A stretch of 54,710 nt of DNA from a bacterium HR10 (GCA_002923315.1 BEHM01000023.1:1-54710), one strand, 5' to 3'; counted from the stretch's first letter, positions 36,157 through 45,348 are shown. Numbers and translations: made by a program. Notes: generated by a model from the letters alone, not told the origin.

Positions 36157-38628
36157 ATGCATCGAGCGGCCCCGCTCCTTTGCGCGCTCCTGGTCCTCCC
36201 GGTCCTCCTCCCGATGAGTCCGGCTCAAGAGGACACTAGGGCATCTGATCCCGTCTTCCTCGCCTTGCGCCAGATGCGGCCCTCCGAGGAATACGCGACG
36301 GTGGAACACCTGGAGCTGCGGCGCGATGCCGGGCAGCTCACCTTCCATCGCGGGACGCTCTACTTCCTCACGCCCGTGAAGGGGCGCGTGCTCGGCGCCG
36401 TCTTCCTCGGAGAAGGCACCTTCGCCCTCTCCCCACCGCATGAGGTCGAGCGACAATTCCTCGCGCACTTCGCGGGCCAGGGCGAGCTGCGCGAGACGTT
36501 CGAGGAGGCCATTCTCTATTTCACCGATCGAACGCATGAGGAGTTGCGCGCGCAGCTCTCGATCCTGCAGGCGCCACCCCCGAAGCCGATCCTCGACCGA
36601 TTTCGCGAGCATCAGCGCGTAGTGCGCCGCCGTCTCAAACAAGGGCTCGACTTTCGCCTTCTGGCTGATCTCTACGCCCCACACCGCGAGGGCTTCTTCC
36701 TCGCCTTCCTCAAGGGCAAGACGCACCCGAAGCTCGTCTTCGGCGTGGATCCGCTCGGATTCGCGCCCTCGCTGCCGAGCCCCGAGGAGGTCGGCCTGGC
36801 GAGCTACGAGGAGACGACGGAGGGCATCTGGGCGCTCTTTCACCGAGCTTCTGAATCGGCCGCGGACGCCGAGGCGGAGGATCATCGCGAGTACGATCTC
36901 ACGCGCTACCGCCTGCGGGTTCGCCTGGACCGCGGGGGGCGACTGACCGTCACTGCCGAGGTCACGTTCGTCCCCCGCCAGCCGCATCTGCGCGTTATCC
37001 GCTTCGCCCTCTTTCCGAAGCTGCGAGTCGAGCGCGCCTGGGATGCCGAGAGACATCCCCTCCCGTTCCTGCAAGCGGATGAAGAGGAGGGAGACGCTCT
37101 GGCCGTGATCTTCCCGGATCCGCTTCCCGTCGGCGTCCCGCACACGGTGATCTTCGAGTACAGCGGTAGCGGCGCCGTGCGCCCGAGCGGACCCGGCAAC
37201 TATATCCTCGTCCCCGAGGCGCGCGCCACCTGGTATCCGAACAATTGGCAGATGCCGTTTGGCGACCGCGCGACCTTCGAGGTCGCGTTCACGATCCCGC
37301 GCGATCTCATGATCGTCGCGACAGGACACCGGCACGAGCTCGATCCCGAGGCGTCGCAGTGGACGAGCGAATGGCCCGTGGCCGTCGCCGGATTCAACGT
37401 CGGCCTGTTTCGCCCGCGACAGCGCACCGAAGACAACTTCACCATCGAGGTCTACACCAATCCGACCGAGCCGGATGAGATTCGCCGCGTGCAATTGCTG
37501 GCGGAGCGGTTGGAGCAGCAGGGCGTTCGTCTGGAGCTGCCCCTGGGGAGTTTGACCACGAGCGGTCTGGCCGAGGGCATGCTCGCCGAAGCGACCAATG
37601 CCGTGCGCATCTTCACGCGCTACTTCGGTCCGAATCCCTACGGGCGAATCGCCCTGTCTCAGCAACCGGTCGCGTTCTTCGGACAGAGCTGGCCCATGCT
37701 CGTCTACCTGCCGTACACGGCCTTTCTGGACGGCACGCAGCGGCGCGCGCTCGGCCTGCCTGTGCGCTTCTCGGAGTTCACTGACGTCATCGGCGCCCAC
37801 GAGATCGCCCATCAGTGGTGGGGTCATATCGTGAGCTGGAAGACCTATCGCGATCAGTGGATGTCCGAGGGCTTCTCGGACTTCGCCGCCGCGCTCTATC
37901 TGCAGTTCGCCTTTCACGCGAACCCGGAACGGCGGTTGCAACGCTTCCTCGACTTCTGGAGAAGCCAACGCGAGCTGATCACGCAAAAGGCCCTGCTGGG
38001 GGTGAACCGCATGAGCCTGGAACCCTATCGCGTCGGTCCGCTCATCTTGGGAGCGCGCTTGAACACGGGACGGACAAGCGGCGCCTACGAGCGGCTCGTC
38101 TACGCGAAGGGCGCCTTCGTCCTGCATATGCTGCGCATGATGCTGCGCGATCCGCGCGCTCCGCTGGGACAAGGGGACGATCGGTTCATCGCCCTGATGC
38201 ACGAGTTCACCCGCACCTACGCGCATCGCGCGGCCTCGACCCGAGACTTCCAGCGCCTGGTGGAGAAATACATGACGCCGGAGATGGACCTGGACGGGAA
38301 CCGAAGTATGGATTGGTTCTTCCGCCAGTGGGTCTATGGGACTGCCCTCCCTCATTACACGCTTCAGTATCGGCTGCGTCCGGCCCCGAATGGCCGGCAT
38401 CACCTCTGGCTCAAGATCACCCAAAGCCGCGTGCCCGAGGATTTCCAGATGCTCGTCCCCGTGTACCTCGACGATGGGCGGGGAAAGCTCACGCGCTTGG
38501 GCGTGGCCACGCTGCGAGGGAACGGCGCGGCCGAGACCGAAGTGATGCTCGCCGCGCGACCGGAGCGCGTCCTCTTGAATGCCTTTGAAGACGTCCTGTG
38601 CACCAAGGAGGAAAAGGCCCTGAAGTGA
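36157..38628 (+). CDS. Exported M1-family aminopeptidase-like protein
   Basis: 823 residues. Signal peptide (about 1-23), a long N-terminal beta region, then the M1 catalytic domain. The gluzincin signature HEIAHQWWGH with E571 (H548, H552 and E571, HExxH-x18-E) is complete and is followed by the SEGFSDFAAAL helix. The GAMEN exopeptidase loop is not visible, so substrate handling may differ from classical aminopeptidase N. A C-terminal beta segment (YTLQYRLRPAPNGRHHLWLKI) resembles the fibronectin-like domain of the family. It is likely periplasmic, and is co-transcribed with the preceding peptidase gene. Confidence 0.88.
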   Translation: MHRAAPLLCALLVLPVLLPMSPAQEDTRASDPVFLALRQMRPSEEYATVEHLELRRDAGQLTFHRGTLYFLTPVKGRVLGAVFLGEGTFALSPPHEVERQFLAHFAGQGELRETFEEAILYFTDRTHEELRAQLSILQAPPPKPILDRFREHQRVVRRRLKQGLDFRLLADLYAPHREGFFLAFLKGKTHPKLVFGVDPLGFAPSLPSPEEVGLASYEETTEGIWALFHRASESAADAEAEDHREYDLTRYRLRVRLDRGGRLTVTAEVTFVPRQPHLRVIRFALFPKLRVERAWDAERHPLPFLQADEEEGDALAVIFPDPLPVGVPHTVIFEYSGSGAVRPSGPGNYILVPEARATWYPNNWQMPFGDRATFEVAFTIPRDLMIVATGHRHELDPEASQWTSEWPVAVAGFNVGLFRPRQRTEDNFTIEVYTNPTEPDEIRRVQLLAERLEQQGVRLELPLGSLTTSGLAEGMLAEATNAVRIFTRYFGPNPYGRIALSQQPVAFFGQSWPMLVYLPYTAFLDGTQRRALGLPVRFSEFTDVIGAHEIAHQWWGHIVSWKTYRDQWMSEGFSDFAAALYLQFAFHANPERRLQRFLDFWRSQRELITQKALLGVNRMSLEPYRVGPLILGARLNTGRTSGAYERLVYAKGAFVLHMLRMMLRDPRAPLGQGDDRFIALMHEFTRTYAHRAASTRDFQRLVEKYMTPEMDLDGNRSMDWFFRQWVYGTALPHYTLQYRLRPAPNGRHHLWLKITQSRVPEDFQMLVPVYLDDGRGKLTRLGVATLRGNGAAETEVMLAARPERVLLNAFEDVLCTKEEKALK

Positions 38629-38653
38629 TCGCCGGTGGATCATCCCGCGCGAT

Positions 38654-38683
38654 TTGCCACTCCATGATGGCGCGGCGTATATT
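38654..38683 (+). promoter_or_regulatory. Promoter of the HD - ttuB - ttuA operon
   Basis: TTGCCA (38654-38659), 18-bp spacer, TATATT (38678-38683), 40 bp before the ATG at 38724 with a GAGGGG ribosome site. Confidence 0.6.
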
Positions 38684-38723
38684 TAAAGCGTGTCCGGTGA
38701 TTCCGAGAGAGCGAGGGGTGATC

Positions 38724-39431
38724 ATGCCGACGAAACTGATCGAACCGGCCGAGCGGATTGTGACGCTCGAAGACTTGCTGCAGGATGAGACGGCGCTGGC
38801 CTACGTCGAAGCCGCCGATGCGGTGCTCGAAGCCATCGGATACACGGAGCATGGCATTCGGCACGCGAAGAAGACGGGGAAATGGGCGCGCGAGATCTTG
38901 CAGAAGCTCGGCTATGAGCCGCCGCTTCCAGAGCTGGCGGCCATCGCTGGCTTCTTCCACGACGCGGGCAATGTCATCAACCGCCACGTGCATGCGCAAT
39001 CGGGCGCCCTCATGGCCATGCAGATTCTGACGGCCTTGAAGATGCCCCCGCGTTACATCGGCGTCGTGATGGCCGCCATCGGGCATCACGATGAATCCGA
39101 CGGCTTGCCCGTGAGCCCGGTGAGCGCCGCCGTCATCATCGCCGACAAAGCCGATGTCCATCGCTCGCGCGTCCGATTGACCGATCCCAAGCAGTTCGAC
39201 ATCCATGATCGCATCAACTATTCGGTCACGCGCAGCACGCTCGCCGTGGATCCCGATCACCGGGTCATCACGCTGGAGCTGGAGGTGGATACGTCCATTG
39301 GGAGCGTGATGGAATTCTTCGAGATCTTCACCGAGCGCATGATCCTGACGCGTAAGGCCGTCGAATTCCTCGGCTGCCAATTCCGTCTGGTGGCCAATCA
39401 TGTCGAGCTGCACGGGGCGAGCCGCCAATAA
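38724..39431 (+). CDS. HD-domain phosphohydrolase
   Basis: 235 residues from the ATG at 38724. The HD metal site is seen as TEHGIRHAKKTGKWA, FFHDAGNVINRH, GHHDESDG and the final IIADKADVHR aspartate, in normal order. HD proteins hydrolyse phosphate esters of nucleotides; the C-terminal third (RVITLELEVDTSIGSVMEFFEIF) is a separate beta region. The gene ends 6 bp before ttuB, so it is in the tRNA-thiolation operon. A link such as nucleotide or signal turnover connected to tRNA modification is possible but not shown by the sequence. Confidence 0.88.
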   Translation: MPTKLIEPAERIVTLEDLLQDETALAYVEAADAVLEAIGYTEHGIRHAKKTGKWAREILQKLGYEPPLPELAAIAGFFHDAGNVINRHVHAQSGALMAMQILTALKMPPRYIGVVMAAIGHHDESDGLPVSPVSAAVIIADKADVHRSRVRLTDPKQFDIHDRINYSVTRSTLAVDPDHRVITLELEVDTSIGSVMEFFEIFTERMILTRKAVEFLGCQFRLVANHVELHGASRQ

Positions 39432-39437
39432 TCCCTC

Positions 39438-39638
39438 ATGCGAGTGCGATACGGCCAGCAGGAATACGAATTCGCCGAGCGCATGAGCGTGCGGAAGTTG
39501 CTCGAACGGCTCGGCGTATTGCCCGAGACCGTCGTCGTCGTGAGAAATGAGGAGATCGTGACCGAGGATGAGATGCTTGACATCAACGATGAAGTCGAGC
39601 TGATCCGTGTCGTCTCCGGAGGCCGCGCCGGCGTATGA
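39438..39638 (+). CDS. ttuB: TtuB-like ubiquitin-fold sulfur carrier with C-terminal tail
   Basis: 66 residues, the usual size of ThiS/TtuB. Beta-grasp pattern: MRVRYGQQEYEF, MSVRKLLERLGVLPETVVVVRNEEIV, DEVELIRVVSGG. In Thermus, TtuB-thiocarboxylate donates sulfur to TtuA for 2-thiolation of ribothymidine at position 54 of tRNA. Here the stop overlaps the ttuA start (ATGA), the strongest evidence for that role. The di-glycine (61-62) is not terminal: RAGV follows, so a processing step or a non-canonical reaction is implied. Confidence 0.88.
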   Translation: MRVRYGQQEYEFAERMSVRKLLERLGVLPETVVVVRNEEIVTEDEMLDINDEVELIRVVSGGRAGV

Positions 39639-40615
39639 GATGTCGGAAGTGTCCGAAGAAGGCCATCATCTATATGCCGGAGCATCGGCTGGCGCTCTGC
39701 GCCGCCTGTTACTCCCCCTGGTTCCTCGATCACACGGAGCGGACGATCCGCAAGTTCAAGATGTTCACCCGTCGGGATCGCATCCTGGTCGCTGTCTCTG
39801 GCGGGAAGGATAGCCTCTCGCTCTGGCACGCTCTGCACGCGCTCGGATACGAGGCCGATGGCTTCTACATTGACCTGGGGATTATGGGCAGCGATCACTA
39901 TTCGGAGCAATCGAAGCAGCGATGTCGGGAGCTCTCCGAGCGCATCGGCCGACGTCTGCACATCGTCCGCGTGGCCGAACGCGTGGGCGCCCCGATCCCC
40001 GAGATCAAAGACCTGACGGCGCGCGAGGCGTGCTCGGCCTGCGGCTTGATCAAACGCTACCTCATGAACCGCTACGCCCTCGAGGCCGATTACGACGTGA
40101 TCGCCACCGGGCATAACCTCGATGACGAAGTCGCCGTGCTCTTCTCCAACGTGCTCCATTGGAATCGCGGGTATCTGGCCCGTCAATATCCGGTCCTGGA
40201 CGAGCGCGAGGGACTGAAGAAGAAGGTCAAGCCGTTCGTCTACTTCACCGAGAAACAAACGACGGTCTACGCGCTGGTGAACCGGATCGCCTACGTTCGC
40301 GATGAATGCCCGTACGCGCTGGGGGCGACGACGCTCTCGTACAAGGACCTTCTCGCGCAACTGGAACATCAAGCGCCGGGCACGAAGCGACGCTTCCTGG
40401 ACGGTTTCTATCAAATCCGCGCGCTCTTCGCCGAGCCGGAGGCCGCCGCGCTCGTCCCGTGCTCGCGTTGCGGTCAACCGACGACGGCGGAGGTGTGCGC
40501 CTATTGCCGGTTGATCGAGCACGTCCAGCGACGGCGCGGCCTCGCGCTCGCTCCGGCGGATGTGAACACGTCGCAATCCTCTTTAAAGCAAGTCCTGGTT
40601 TCCGACTCTGAGTGA
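39635..40615 (+). CDS. ttuA: TtuA-like tRNA 2-thiouridine synthase (m5s2U54)
   Basis: 326 residues. Order: N-terminal zinc site (CRKCPKKA...LCAACY), PP-loop SGGKDS for ATP binding, LGIMGSDHYSEQSKQRC, the ACSACGLIKRYLMNRYA cysteines for the catalytic iron-sulfur cluster, ATGHNLDDEVAVLFSNVL, a third cysteine in DECPYAL, and a C-terminal zinc site (CSRCGQPTTAEVCAYC). This is the TtcA/TtuA family, in the TtuA subgroup. The enzyme adenylates U54 and adds sulfur, stabilising tRNA at high temperature. The last 15 or so residues (from about TSQSSLKQVLVSDSE) are encoded by a CRISPR-like repeat and are probably not a native part of the fold. Confidence 0.93.
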   Translation: MRCRKCPKKAIIYMPEHRLALCAACYSPWFLDHTERTIRKFKMFTRRDRILVAVSGGKDSLSLWHALHALGYEADGFYIDLGIMGSDHYSEQSKQRCRELSERIGRRLHIVRVAERVGAPIPEIKDLTAREACSACGLIKRYLMNRYALEADYDVIATGHNLDDEVAVLFSNVLHWNRGYLARQYPVLDEREGLKKKVKPFVYFTEKQTTVYALVNRIAYVRDECPYALGATTLSYKDLLAQLEHQAPGTKRRFLDGFYQIRALFAEPEAAALVPCSRCGQPTTAEVCAYCRLIEHVQRRRGLALAPADVNTSQSSLKQVLVSDSE

Positions 40616-40676
40616 ACCCGGCGTCGTCTCGGCGCGAATGTCGCAATCCTCTTTAAAGCTCCGAATACGGGAAATT
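40570..40676. CRISPR. Two-repeat CRISPR-like remnant overlapping the end of ttuA
   Basis: GTCGCAATCCTCTTTAAAGC occurs at 40570-40589 and again, exactly, at 40640-40659: a 70-bp period. A 37-bp repeat (40570-40606) with GTCG...CGAC ends and a 33-bp spacer (40607-40639) fit this spacing. The second copy keeps only its first 20 bp, as terminal repeats often decay at one end. On the minus strand the repeat ends ATTGCGAC, which is the 8-nt crRNA tag I recall from Thermus repeats. No cas genes are visible in the window. Two copies cannot prove a CRISPR array, so this is a candidate. Confidence 0.45.
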
Positions 40677-40768
40677 CGGCGCGCCGCCCGATCCCGAATG
40701 CTTCACCATCCTCGCCACATGGCTCCACGAGCATCCGAGCCTCGCCGCTGACCGCTGTCGAGGGAACG

Positions 40769-40791
40769 GGGGGACCGGTCCCCGGTCCCCC
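40769..40791. terminator. Strong hairpin between convergent ttuA and TonB receptor genes
   Basis: GGGGGACCGG (40769-40778) and CCGGTCCCCC (40782-40791) form a perfect 10-bp stem with a 3-nt loop, 11 bp before the receptor gene's stop. There is no T-run, so it may halt polymerase from either side or act in RNA stability. Confidence 0.55.
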
Positions 40792-40801
40792 CTGCACACC
40801 A

Positions 40802-43800
40802 TCAGAATTCGACGCGGAAGCCAAATTGCACGATGCGCGGATCCTGGAGATACCCTCGGGCATCGCGCAGTTCGCCCAGCCGCCTCGTCCCCGCGTAATC
40901 GAAGTTGAAGGAACCGAACCCCCCGCCGAGCGTCCCCGGGTATCCGCCCACGCTCCTTCGATTGAAGACGTTGAACGCGTCAAAGTACGGCTCGATCCGC
41001 AGATTCTTCACGAACTTCGCATCTTCGATCACGATGGGTCGGGTGATCCGCAAATCGAGGTTGAACACGTTGTGGAACGGCCAGGGATTGTTCTCCGGCA
41101 CAAGGGGAATCGGTTGGATGACCGCTCCCAGCTTGCGCAGCTGCTCTTCGGTGAAAATGCCCGCGCGCACGAGCGCCTGACCGGCCGGCGTCAGCTTACC
41201 CGCGAAGTTCTGGTTGAAGGCCTGAATGACGCGGTTCAGATCGCGCCAGCTCTTGATCTTCCGCCCGAAATCGCCGATGCGCGTGCCGGGCAGCACATCC
41301 ACCTGAGGCGTCGTCCCGATCGTCCCATCCCCGTTGAGATCGGTCGTGAAGAGCGTGTTCGCACCGGTGACCGCCCCCAGGGCGGGGACGAAGAGGTTCA
41401 CTGGGCCGGCCGTCTGGAAGGACCAGATCTGGCTGAACCGCAGGCCTCCGGGGATCGTGAGGACCACACCAGCAGTCAGGATGTGCGTGCGATCGAGCCC
41501 GATCGGGCCGAAGACCTCCCTCGCGTTCATGTTCCGCTTGTTGATCGCATTATTGAGGAACTCCACGCGATTGGAGCCGTTGGTCGCCTCACTGCGCCCG
41601 AGGGCATAGGAGATGATGTAGTTGAGGTCCCGGACGAACCCGAGCTTGTTCGTGAGTCGGCCGACGAGCCTCGCCTGCAATCCCTGGTAGAGCGAGAAGC
41701 CGCCCTGCATGATACGCGCACGAGTGAACTCGCGAGTCCGCCCGATGAAGATCGCGTCGCTCGCCAAACCGAAGGCAGCGATCGTCCGTCCCGGATTCGC
41801 CGCGATCCACTGATCCACGGTCAGGCCCCCGAGCACGCGATTCACCTGAGCACGCGCCGCCGCCACATCGAGCGTATCGGCACACCGTCGGCACTCCATA
41901 TCCACGCCCAAAAACGGCATCCCGACGCCGCGATTGCGGATGTAATCAACGCTCAGGACGGTGCCCGGCGCCAGCTCCCGCTGCACACCGATATTGAACT
42001 GCATGGAGTACGGGATGCGGAAATCACCGGGGATGAGGAAGCCGAAGGTCACGCCCCGGCTCAACTCGAAAAGCGAAGGTCCTCGCGTGGGATCGAACTG
42101 ATACCCCGCATAAGCCGCCTGCACGGCGAGGTAGATCTTGCCCAGAATGTCCAACACGTCCTTGATCCGCCGCCCGGCGAGCGCTGTGTAGTCCCCCCCT
42201 GGAAAGCCCTGCGGGAACCCCGGCTGCGGTCCGATATCAATCGGCGTTCCATCGGGGCCAGCGACAAAGGTGATGTCGTACACATCGGGACCGATGCCCG
42301 GGGGGATCAAGGCGAACTGATCGAAGAGCGTGTTGTTCTTGATGTTGATCTCATAGGCGAGATAGAAGCCGCCACGGATCGAGGTCTTGGCATCGCCGAC
42401 CGGATCCCAGGCGAAGCCGAACGTCGGACTGAAGCGATCCTTCGGCATCTTCGGCGAACGCGTTCCCGCGGGAGTGAAGAGCGAGAGCACGGCCGGTCGC
42501 CGGATTTTCACGCGCTTCACCTCGTCGTTGAAATACCCCGTGTCATAGTTCCATCGGACGCCATAGTTGAGGCTCAGGTTCCGCCGCACACGCCAGGTAT
42601 CGCCGACGTACCAGGCCAACCGCGTATTGAAGTGCCCACCATGCGGCATATTGTGCGCCGGAGCCACGGTGAAGAACCCGTTCTGCGGCCCCACGGTGAA
42701 ATTCACCAAGGGATACTCCAGAGGATCCTGGGGATTCCCACCTCGAGCGATCACCTGATCGCGCGTCCCTCCGGGACTGGTCGTGAAATCGCCGTTGATC
42801 TGCAAAGGACCGGCGAAGTTCGCGAAGACCCCTTGGATGAACCGAGTGATCTGCCCCCCGAACCGGATCGTGTGGCTGCCATACACCCAACTGCCATCGT
42901 ACTTGTTGTCGAAGTTGTCCTGATAGGTCGCTTGCGGCGCCAGGGAGTTTGGCCCCAATCCCGTGAAGTCGATGAAGTACGGGATCCCCTGAGAAGTCCG
43001 CGGGAAGGTCCACGGCTTCAATTCCTTGCTCTCGATCCGGTTGTTGAAGTTGACATACCCGAAGCGATAAGAGTGGGTCACGCGCCCCTTGGTGATGTCC
43101 AATCCCACGACCGAGACGTTGGTCCAATCCACGTTTTGAAACGGAGAGGGGCCGGTTCCACCCGTGGACTCATCCCAACTGTGACTGAACCGGTAGAAGG
43201 CGCGCGCCGCACTCCCGATATTCCAATCCACGCGTTCGGTCACGTAGCGAATCCCCAGGGGCAGGCTCGCGCGACCCGCCATCTGTGGGAACCACACCGC
43301 CACGCCCCGCCCGGGCGCGATCTCGAACTCATCCGCCTGGTAGAAACGCTCCCAATTCGAGAACCAAAACAGCTTGTCCTTCACAAACGGACCGCTCGCG
43401 CGATACCCCAACTGGTGACGATGGAAAGGAGGATTCGGTCGAGGGCTCGTCGGCTGCGGGATCGCGGAGAGACGCTGATTGCGCCCGAAGTAGAAGAAGC
43501 TCCCATGCACCTCATTTCCCCCACTTCGGGTCACGATGCTGACAGCTCCCGAAGCGGTCAAGGAGGTCGAGAGATCCAGAGAGGATCGCGTGAGCTGAAA
43601 CTCCGCCACGGCATCGTCCGAGATATTCAGCACAGTTGAGCCCACCATCTCATCGGTCACGTCAATGCCGTCAATCTGGATGCGGGTTCCCGTCCCCCCA
43701 CGACCGGCGACGCCGACCACTCGATAGGCATTCACCTTGGTGGGGTCAATGCTCCCCCCGTCCCGGACGATCACCCCGGGTTCCAGGCGCGCCAGCTCCA

Positions 43801-44278
43801 GGAAGTTGCGAGCATTCAGCGGAAGCTGATCAATCTCCCGCGCCCGAATCACGCCGTCCACCTGATGACGGACCGTGTCCACCTGAGCTTCCGGGACAGC
43901 CACCACTTCGACCTCCGCAGCCACTCCTGCGACCCTCAGCGAGATGTCTCCCCGAGTCACCTGACCGACGAAGACGGTAACTTCCAGAATCCCCGTCACG
44001 AATCCCGAGGCCGAGACCTCGATCTTGTATGCCCCAGGCAACAGATTCCGCGCGATGTAGACTCCCGCCTCATCAGTCGCGAGCGTGATCACACGTCCCG
44101 TGGACACCTCCGTGATCTTCACCGTCGCCCGAGGGATGACCGCTCCCGCCGGATCAGTGACCGTCCCCTCAATGCTCCCTGTCGGATGCTGAGCGCGCGC
44201 AAGCGAGGTTACCCCGAGGACGAAGATGATCAGCAGAGGAACGCATCGTGGGGAAAACCTGCTCACCCTTTCGCCCAT
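40802..44278 (-). CDS. TonB-dependent receptor, Oar-like, second copy
   Basis: 1158 residues from the ATG at 44278 after AAGGAGGGG; the longer frame to 44467 has no ribosome site and overlaps the promoter. A signal peptide (ending near SLARAQ) precedes a carboxypeptidase-regulatory-like domain (GSIEGTVTDPAGAVIPRATV, GVYIARNLLPGAYKIEVSASGF). The plug (LPLNARNFLELARLEPGVIV, RIQIDGIDVTDEMVG) and a long barrel ending VQFGFRVEF follow. The domain plan is that of the 2040-5888 receptor, with a different, shorter barrel. It imports an unknown ligand; the paired cysteines in VDMECRRCADTLD may lie in an extracellular loop. Unlike the first receptor gene, it has no repeat elements around it. Confidence 0.92.
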   Translation of the reverse strand: MGERVSRFSPRCVPLLIIFVLGVTSLARAQHPTGSIEGTVTDPAGAVIPRATVKITEVSTGRVITLATDEAGVYIARNLLPGAYKIEVSASGFVTGILEVTVFVGQVTRGDISLRVAGVAAEVEVVAVPEAQVDTVRHQVDGVIRAREIDQLPLNARNFLELARLEPGVIVRDGGSIDPTKVNAYRVVGVAGRGGTGTRIQIDGIDVTDEMVGSTVLNISDDAVAEFQLTRSSLDLSTSLTASGAVSIVTRSGGNEVHGSFFYFGRNQRLSAIPQPTSPRPNPPFHRHQLGYRASGPFVKDKLFWFSNWERFYQADEFEIAPGRGVAVWFPQMAGRASLPLGIRYVTERVDWNIGSAARAFYRFSHSWDESTGGTGPSPFQNVDWTNVSVVGLDITKGRVTHSYRFGYVNFNNRIESKELKPWTFPRTSQGIPYFIDFTGLGPNSLAPQATYQDNFDNKYDGSWVYGSHTIRFGGQITRFIQGVFANFAGPLQINGDFTTSPGGTRDQVIARGGNPQDPLEYPLVNFTVGPQNGFFTVAPAHNMPHGGHFNTRLAWYVGDTWRVRRNLSLNYGVRWNYDTGYFNDEVKRVKIRRPAVLSLFTPAGTRSPKMPKDRFSPTFGFAWDPVGDAKTSIRGGFYLAYEINIKNNTLFDQFALIPPGIGPDVYDITFVAGPDGTPIDIGPQPGFPQGFPGGDYTALAGRRIKDVLDILGKIYLAVQAAYAGYQFDPTRGPSLFELSRGVTFGFLIPGDFRIPYSMQFNIGVQRELAPGTVLSVDYIRNRGVGMPFLGVDMECRRCADTLDVAAARAQVNRVLGGLTVDQWIAANPGRTIAAFGLASDAIFIGRTREFTRARIMQGGFSLYQGLQARLVGRLTNKLGFVRDLNYIISYALGRSEATNGSNRVEFLNNAINKRNMNAREVFGPIGLDRTHILTAGVVLTIPGGLRFSQIWSFQTAGPVNLFVPALGAVTGANTLFTTDLNGDGTIGTTPQVDVLPGTRIGDFGRKIKSWRDLNRVIQAFNQNFAGKLTPAGQALVRAGIFTEEQLRKLGAVIQPIPLVPENNPWPFHNVFNLDLRITRPIVIEDAKFVKNLRIEPYFDAFNVFNRRSVGGYPGTLGGGFGSFNFDYAGTRRLGELRDARGYLQDPRIVQFGFRVEF

Positions 44279-44330
44279 ATCTCCCCTCCTTAGCTGGGTT
44301 GTGGCTTCTCCCGCGAGAAAAGCCGCTCTC

Positions 44331-44359
44331 AGTATATGCAGCCCGGGGATGCGAGTCAA
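44331..44359 (-). promoter_or_regulatory. Promoter of the second TonB receptor gene
   Basis: Minus strand: TTGACT (44359-44354), 17-bp spacer, TATACT (44336-44331); one of the best promoters in the window. The leader is about 50 nt. Confidence 0.7.
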
Positions 44360-44381
44360 GACGGAGAATCCCCCCCTCCCA

Positions 44382-44399
44382 GGAGCTAACAGAAGCTCC
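44382..44399. terminator. Hairpin after the YceI gene
   Basis: GGAGCT (44382-44387) and AGCTCC (44394-44399) form a 6-bp stem with a 6-nt loop, between the YceI stop and the receptor promoter. It has no T-run; a weak terminator candidate. Confidence 0.3.
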
Positions 44400-44491
44400 C
44401 CCTCACCGCGGACGCATTCACGGCTCTCCGCTGCCTTCACGCGAGAGAGGAATGGGCTTCGGGTCACCTCCCGCGCCCATACGCAGCAGGA

Positions 44492-45103
44492 TTATCGTGA
44501 GGACGCGGGAGCCGCTCGCCGGATCGCCTGCACGTTCAGCTCGATCTTCACCTCGTTCCCGACGACCAATCCCCCACCTTCCAGCGCGCGACTCCAGGAG
44601 ACGCCGTAATCGAGCCGATTGATCGTGAGCCCTGCTTCGACGCCCAATCGCGTGTTCCCTCGCTGATCTCTCACTACGCCGAGGATACGGAAGGGGATCG
44701 CCACCTCGCGAGAGACGCCGCGAATCGTCAGCGTCCCGATGCACACATAGTCATCGCCCCGCTTCTCGATTCGCGTGCTCACGAAGGTGATCTCCGGGTA
44801 CTTCGCCGCATCGAAGAAATCGGGACTGCGCAGGTGGTTATCTCGATCCGCGTTCCCCGTGTCAATACTCGCCGTCTTGATCGTGACGCGCACCGACGAC
44901 TTCGTGATGTCCTTCTCATCGTAAAGGATCGTCCCGGAGAATTCCCGGAATCGCCCCCGCACGTTCGTCACCATCATGTGGCGCACGGAGAATTCGATCG
45001 AGCTGTGCACGGGATCAATGACGAACTCGTCGGCACTCCACGCTGGAACGACAAGCGCGAGTCCGACGATGACGATCATCACAGGGCGGGAGAGCTTCAT
45101 CAT
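44492..45103 (-). CDS. Periplasmic YceI-family protein
   Basis: 203 residues from the ATG at 45103 (or 45100). Signal peptide (KLSRPVMIVIVGLALVVPAWS), then the YceI lipocalin-like barrel: EFVIDPVHSSIEFSVRHMMVTNVRGRFREFSGTI, SVRVTIKTASIDTGNADRDNHLRSPDFFDAAKYPEITFVS, and the closing GVSWSRALEGGGLVVGNEVKIELNVQA. YceI proteins bind long isoprenoids or related lipids. It is co-transcribed with the CDGSH protein gene 8 bp upstream, a pairing that suggests a redox or lipid-quinone link. Confidence 0.93.
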   Translation of the reverse strand: MMKLSRPVMIVIVGLALVVPAWSADEFVIDPVHSSIEFSVRHMMVTNVRGRFREFSGTILYDEKDITKSSVRVTIKTASIDTGNADRDNHLRSPDFFDAAKYPEITFVSTRIEKRGDDYVCIGTLTIRGVSREVAIPFRILGVVRDQRGNTRLGVEAGLTINRLDYGVSWSRALEGGGLVVGNEVKIELNVQAIRRAAPASSR

Positions 45104-45111
45104 CCACCCCC

Positions 45112-45348
45112 TCAGAGGGTCTTGTGCGTCCCATCGCAATAGGGCGCGTTCTTCGTATGCTTGCACTGACACAGCGCCACCTGTCGAGCTTCTGTGATCT
45201 CGAAGCGCAAGGGCGTGAACTCCGTCCCCTTATGCGAACCATCGCAGAACGGCTGATTCTGCGATCGTCCGCAGCGGCACCAGTAATAGGTCCCCGGATC
45301 CAACGTCAGGACCGCTGGCTTCTTGAACGCAATGACCGGTTCGCTCAT
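45112..45348 (-). CDS. Double-CDGSH iron-sulfur protein
   Basis: 78 residues with GGAGGAGG before the ATG. Two CDGSH motifs each supply the three-cysteine, one-histidine set for a 2Fe-2S cluster: C24, C26, C35, H39 and C60, C62, C71, H75 (CRCGRS...PFCDGSH and CQCKHT...PYCDGTH). The two-cluster single-chain form is known in mitochondrial CISD3-like and several bacterial proteins, where it handles electron or cluster transfer. There is no signal peptide, so it is cytoplasmic. Its start overlaps the stop of the ORF at 45345 (ATGA). Confidence 0.95.
   Translation of the reverse strand: MSEPVIAFKKPAVLTLDPGTYYWCRCGRSQNQPFCDGSHKGTEFTPLRFEITEARQVALCQCKHTKNAPYCDGTHKTL

Noticed and set aside
36013..38643. 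An 876-codon open frame antisense to the M1-like peptidase
   Set aside because: Mirror of a gene with intact catalytic motifs; no domain or ribosome site.
40826..43639. A 937-codon open frame antisense to the second TonB receptor
   Set aside because: Same codon-bias effect; the receptor has promoter, ribosome site and signal peptide, and this frame has none.
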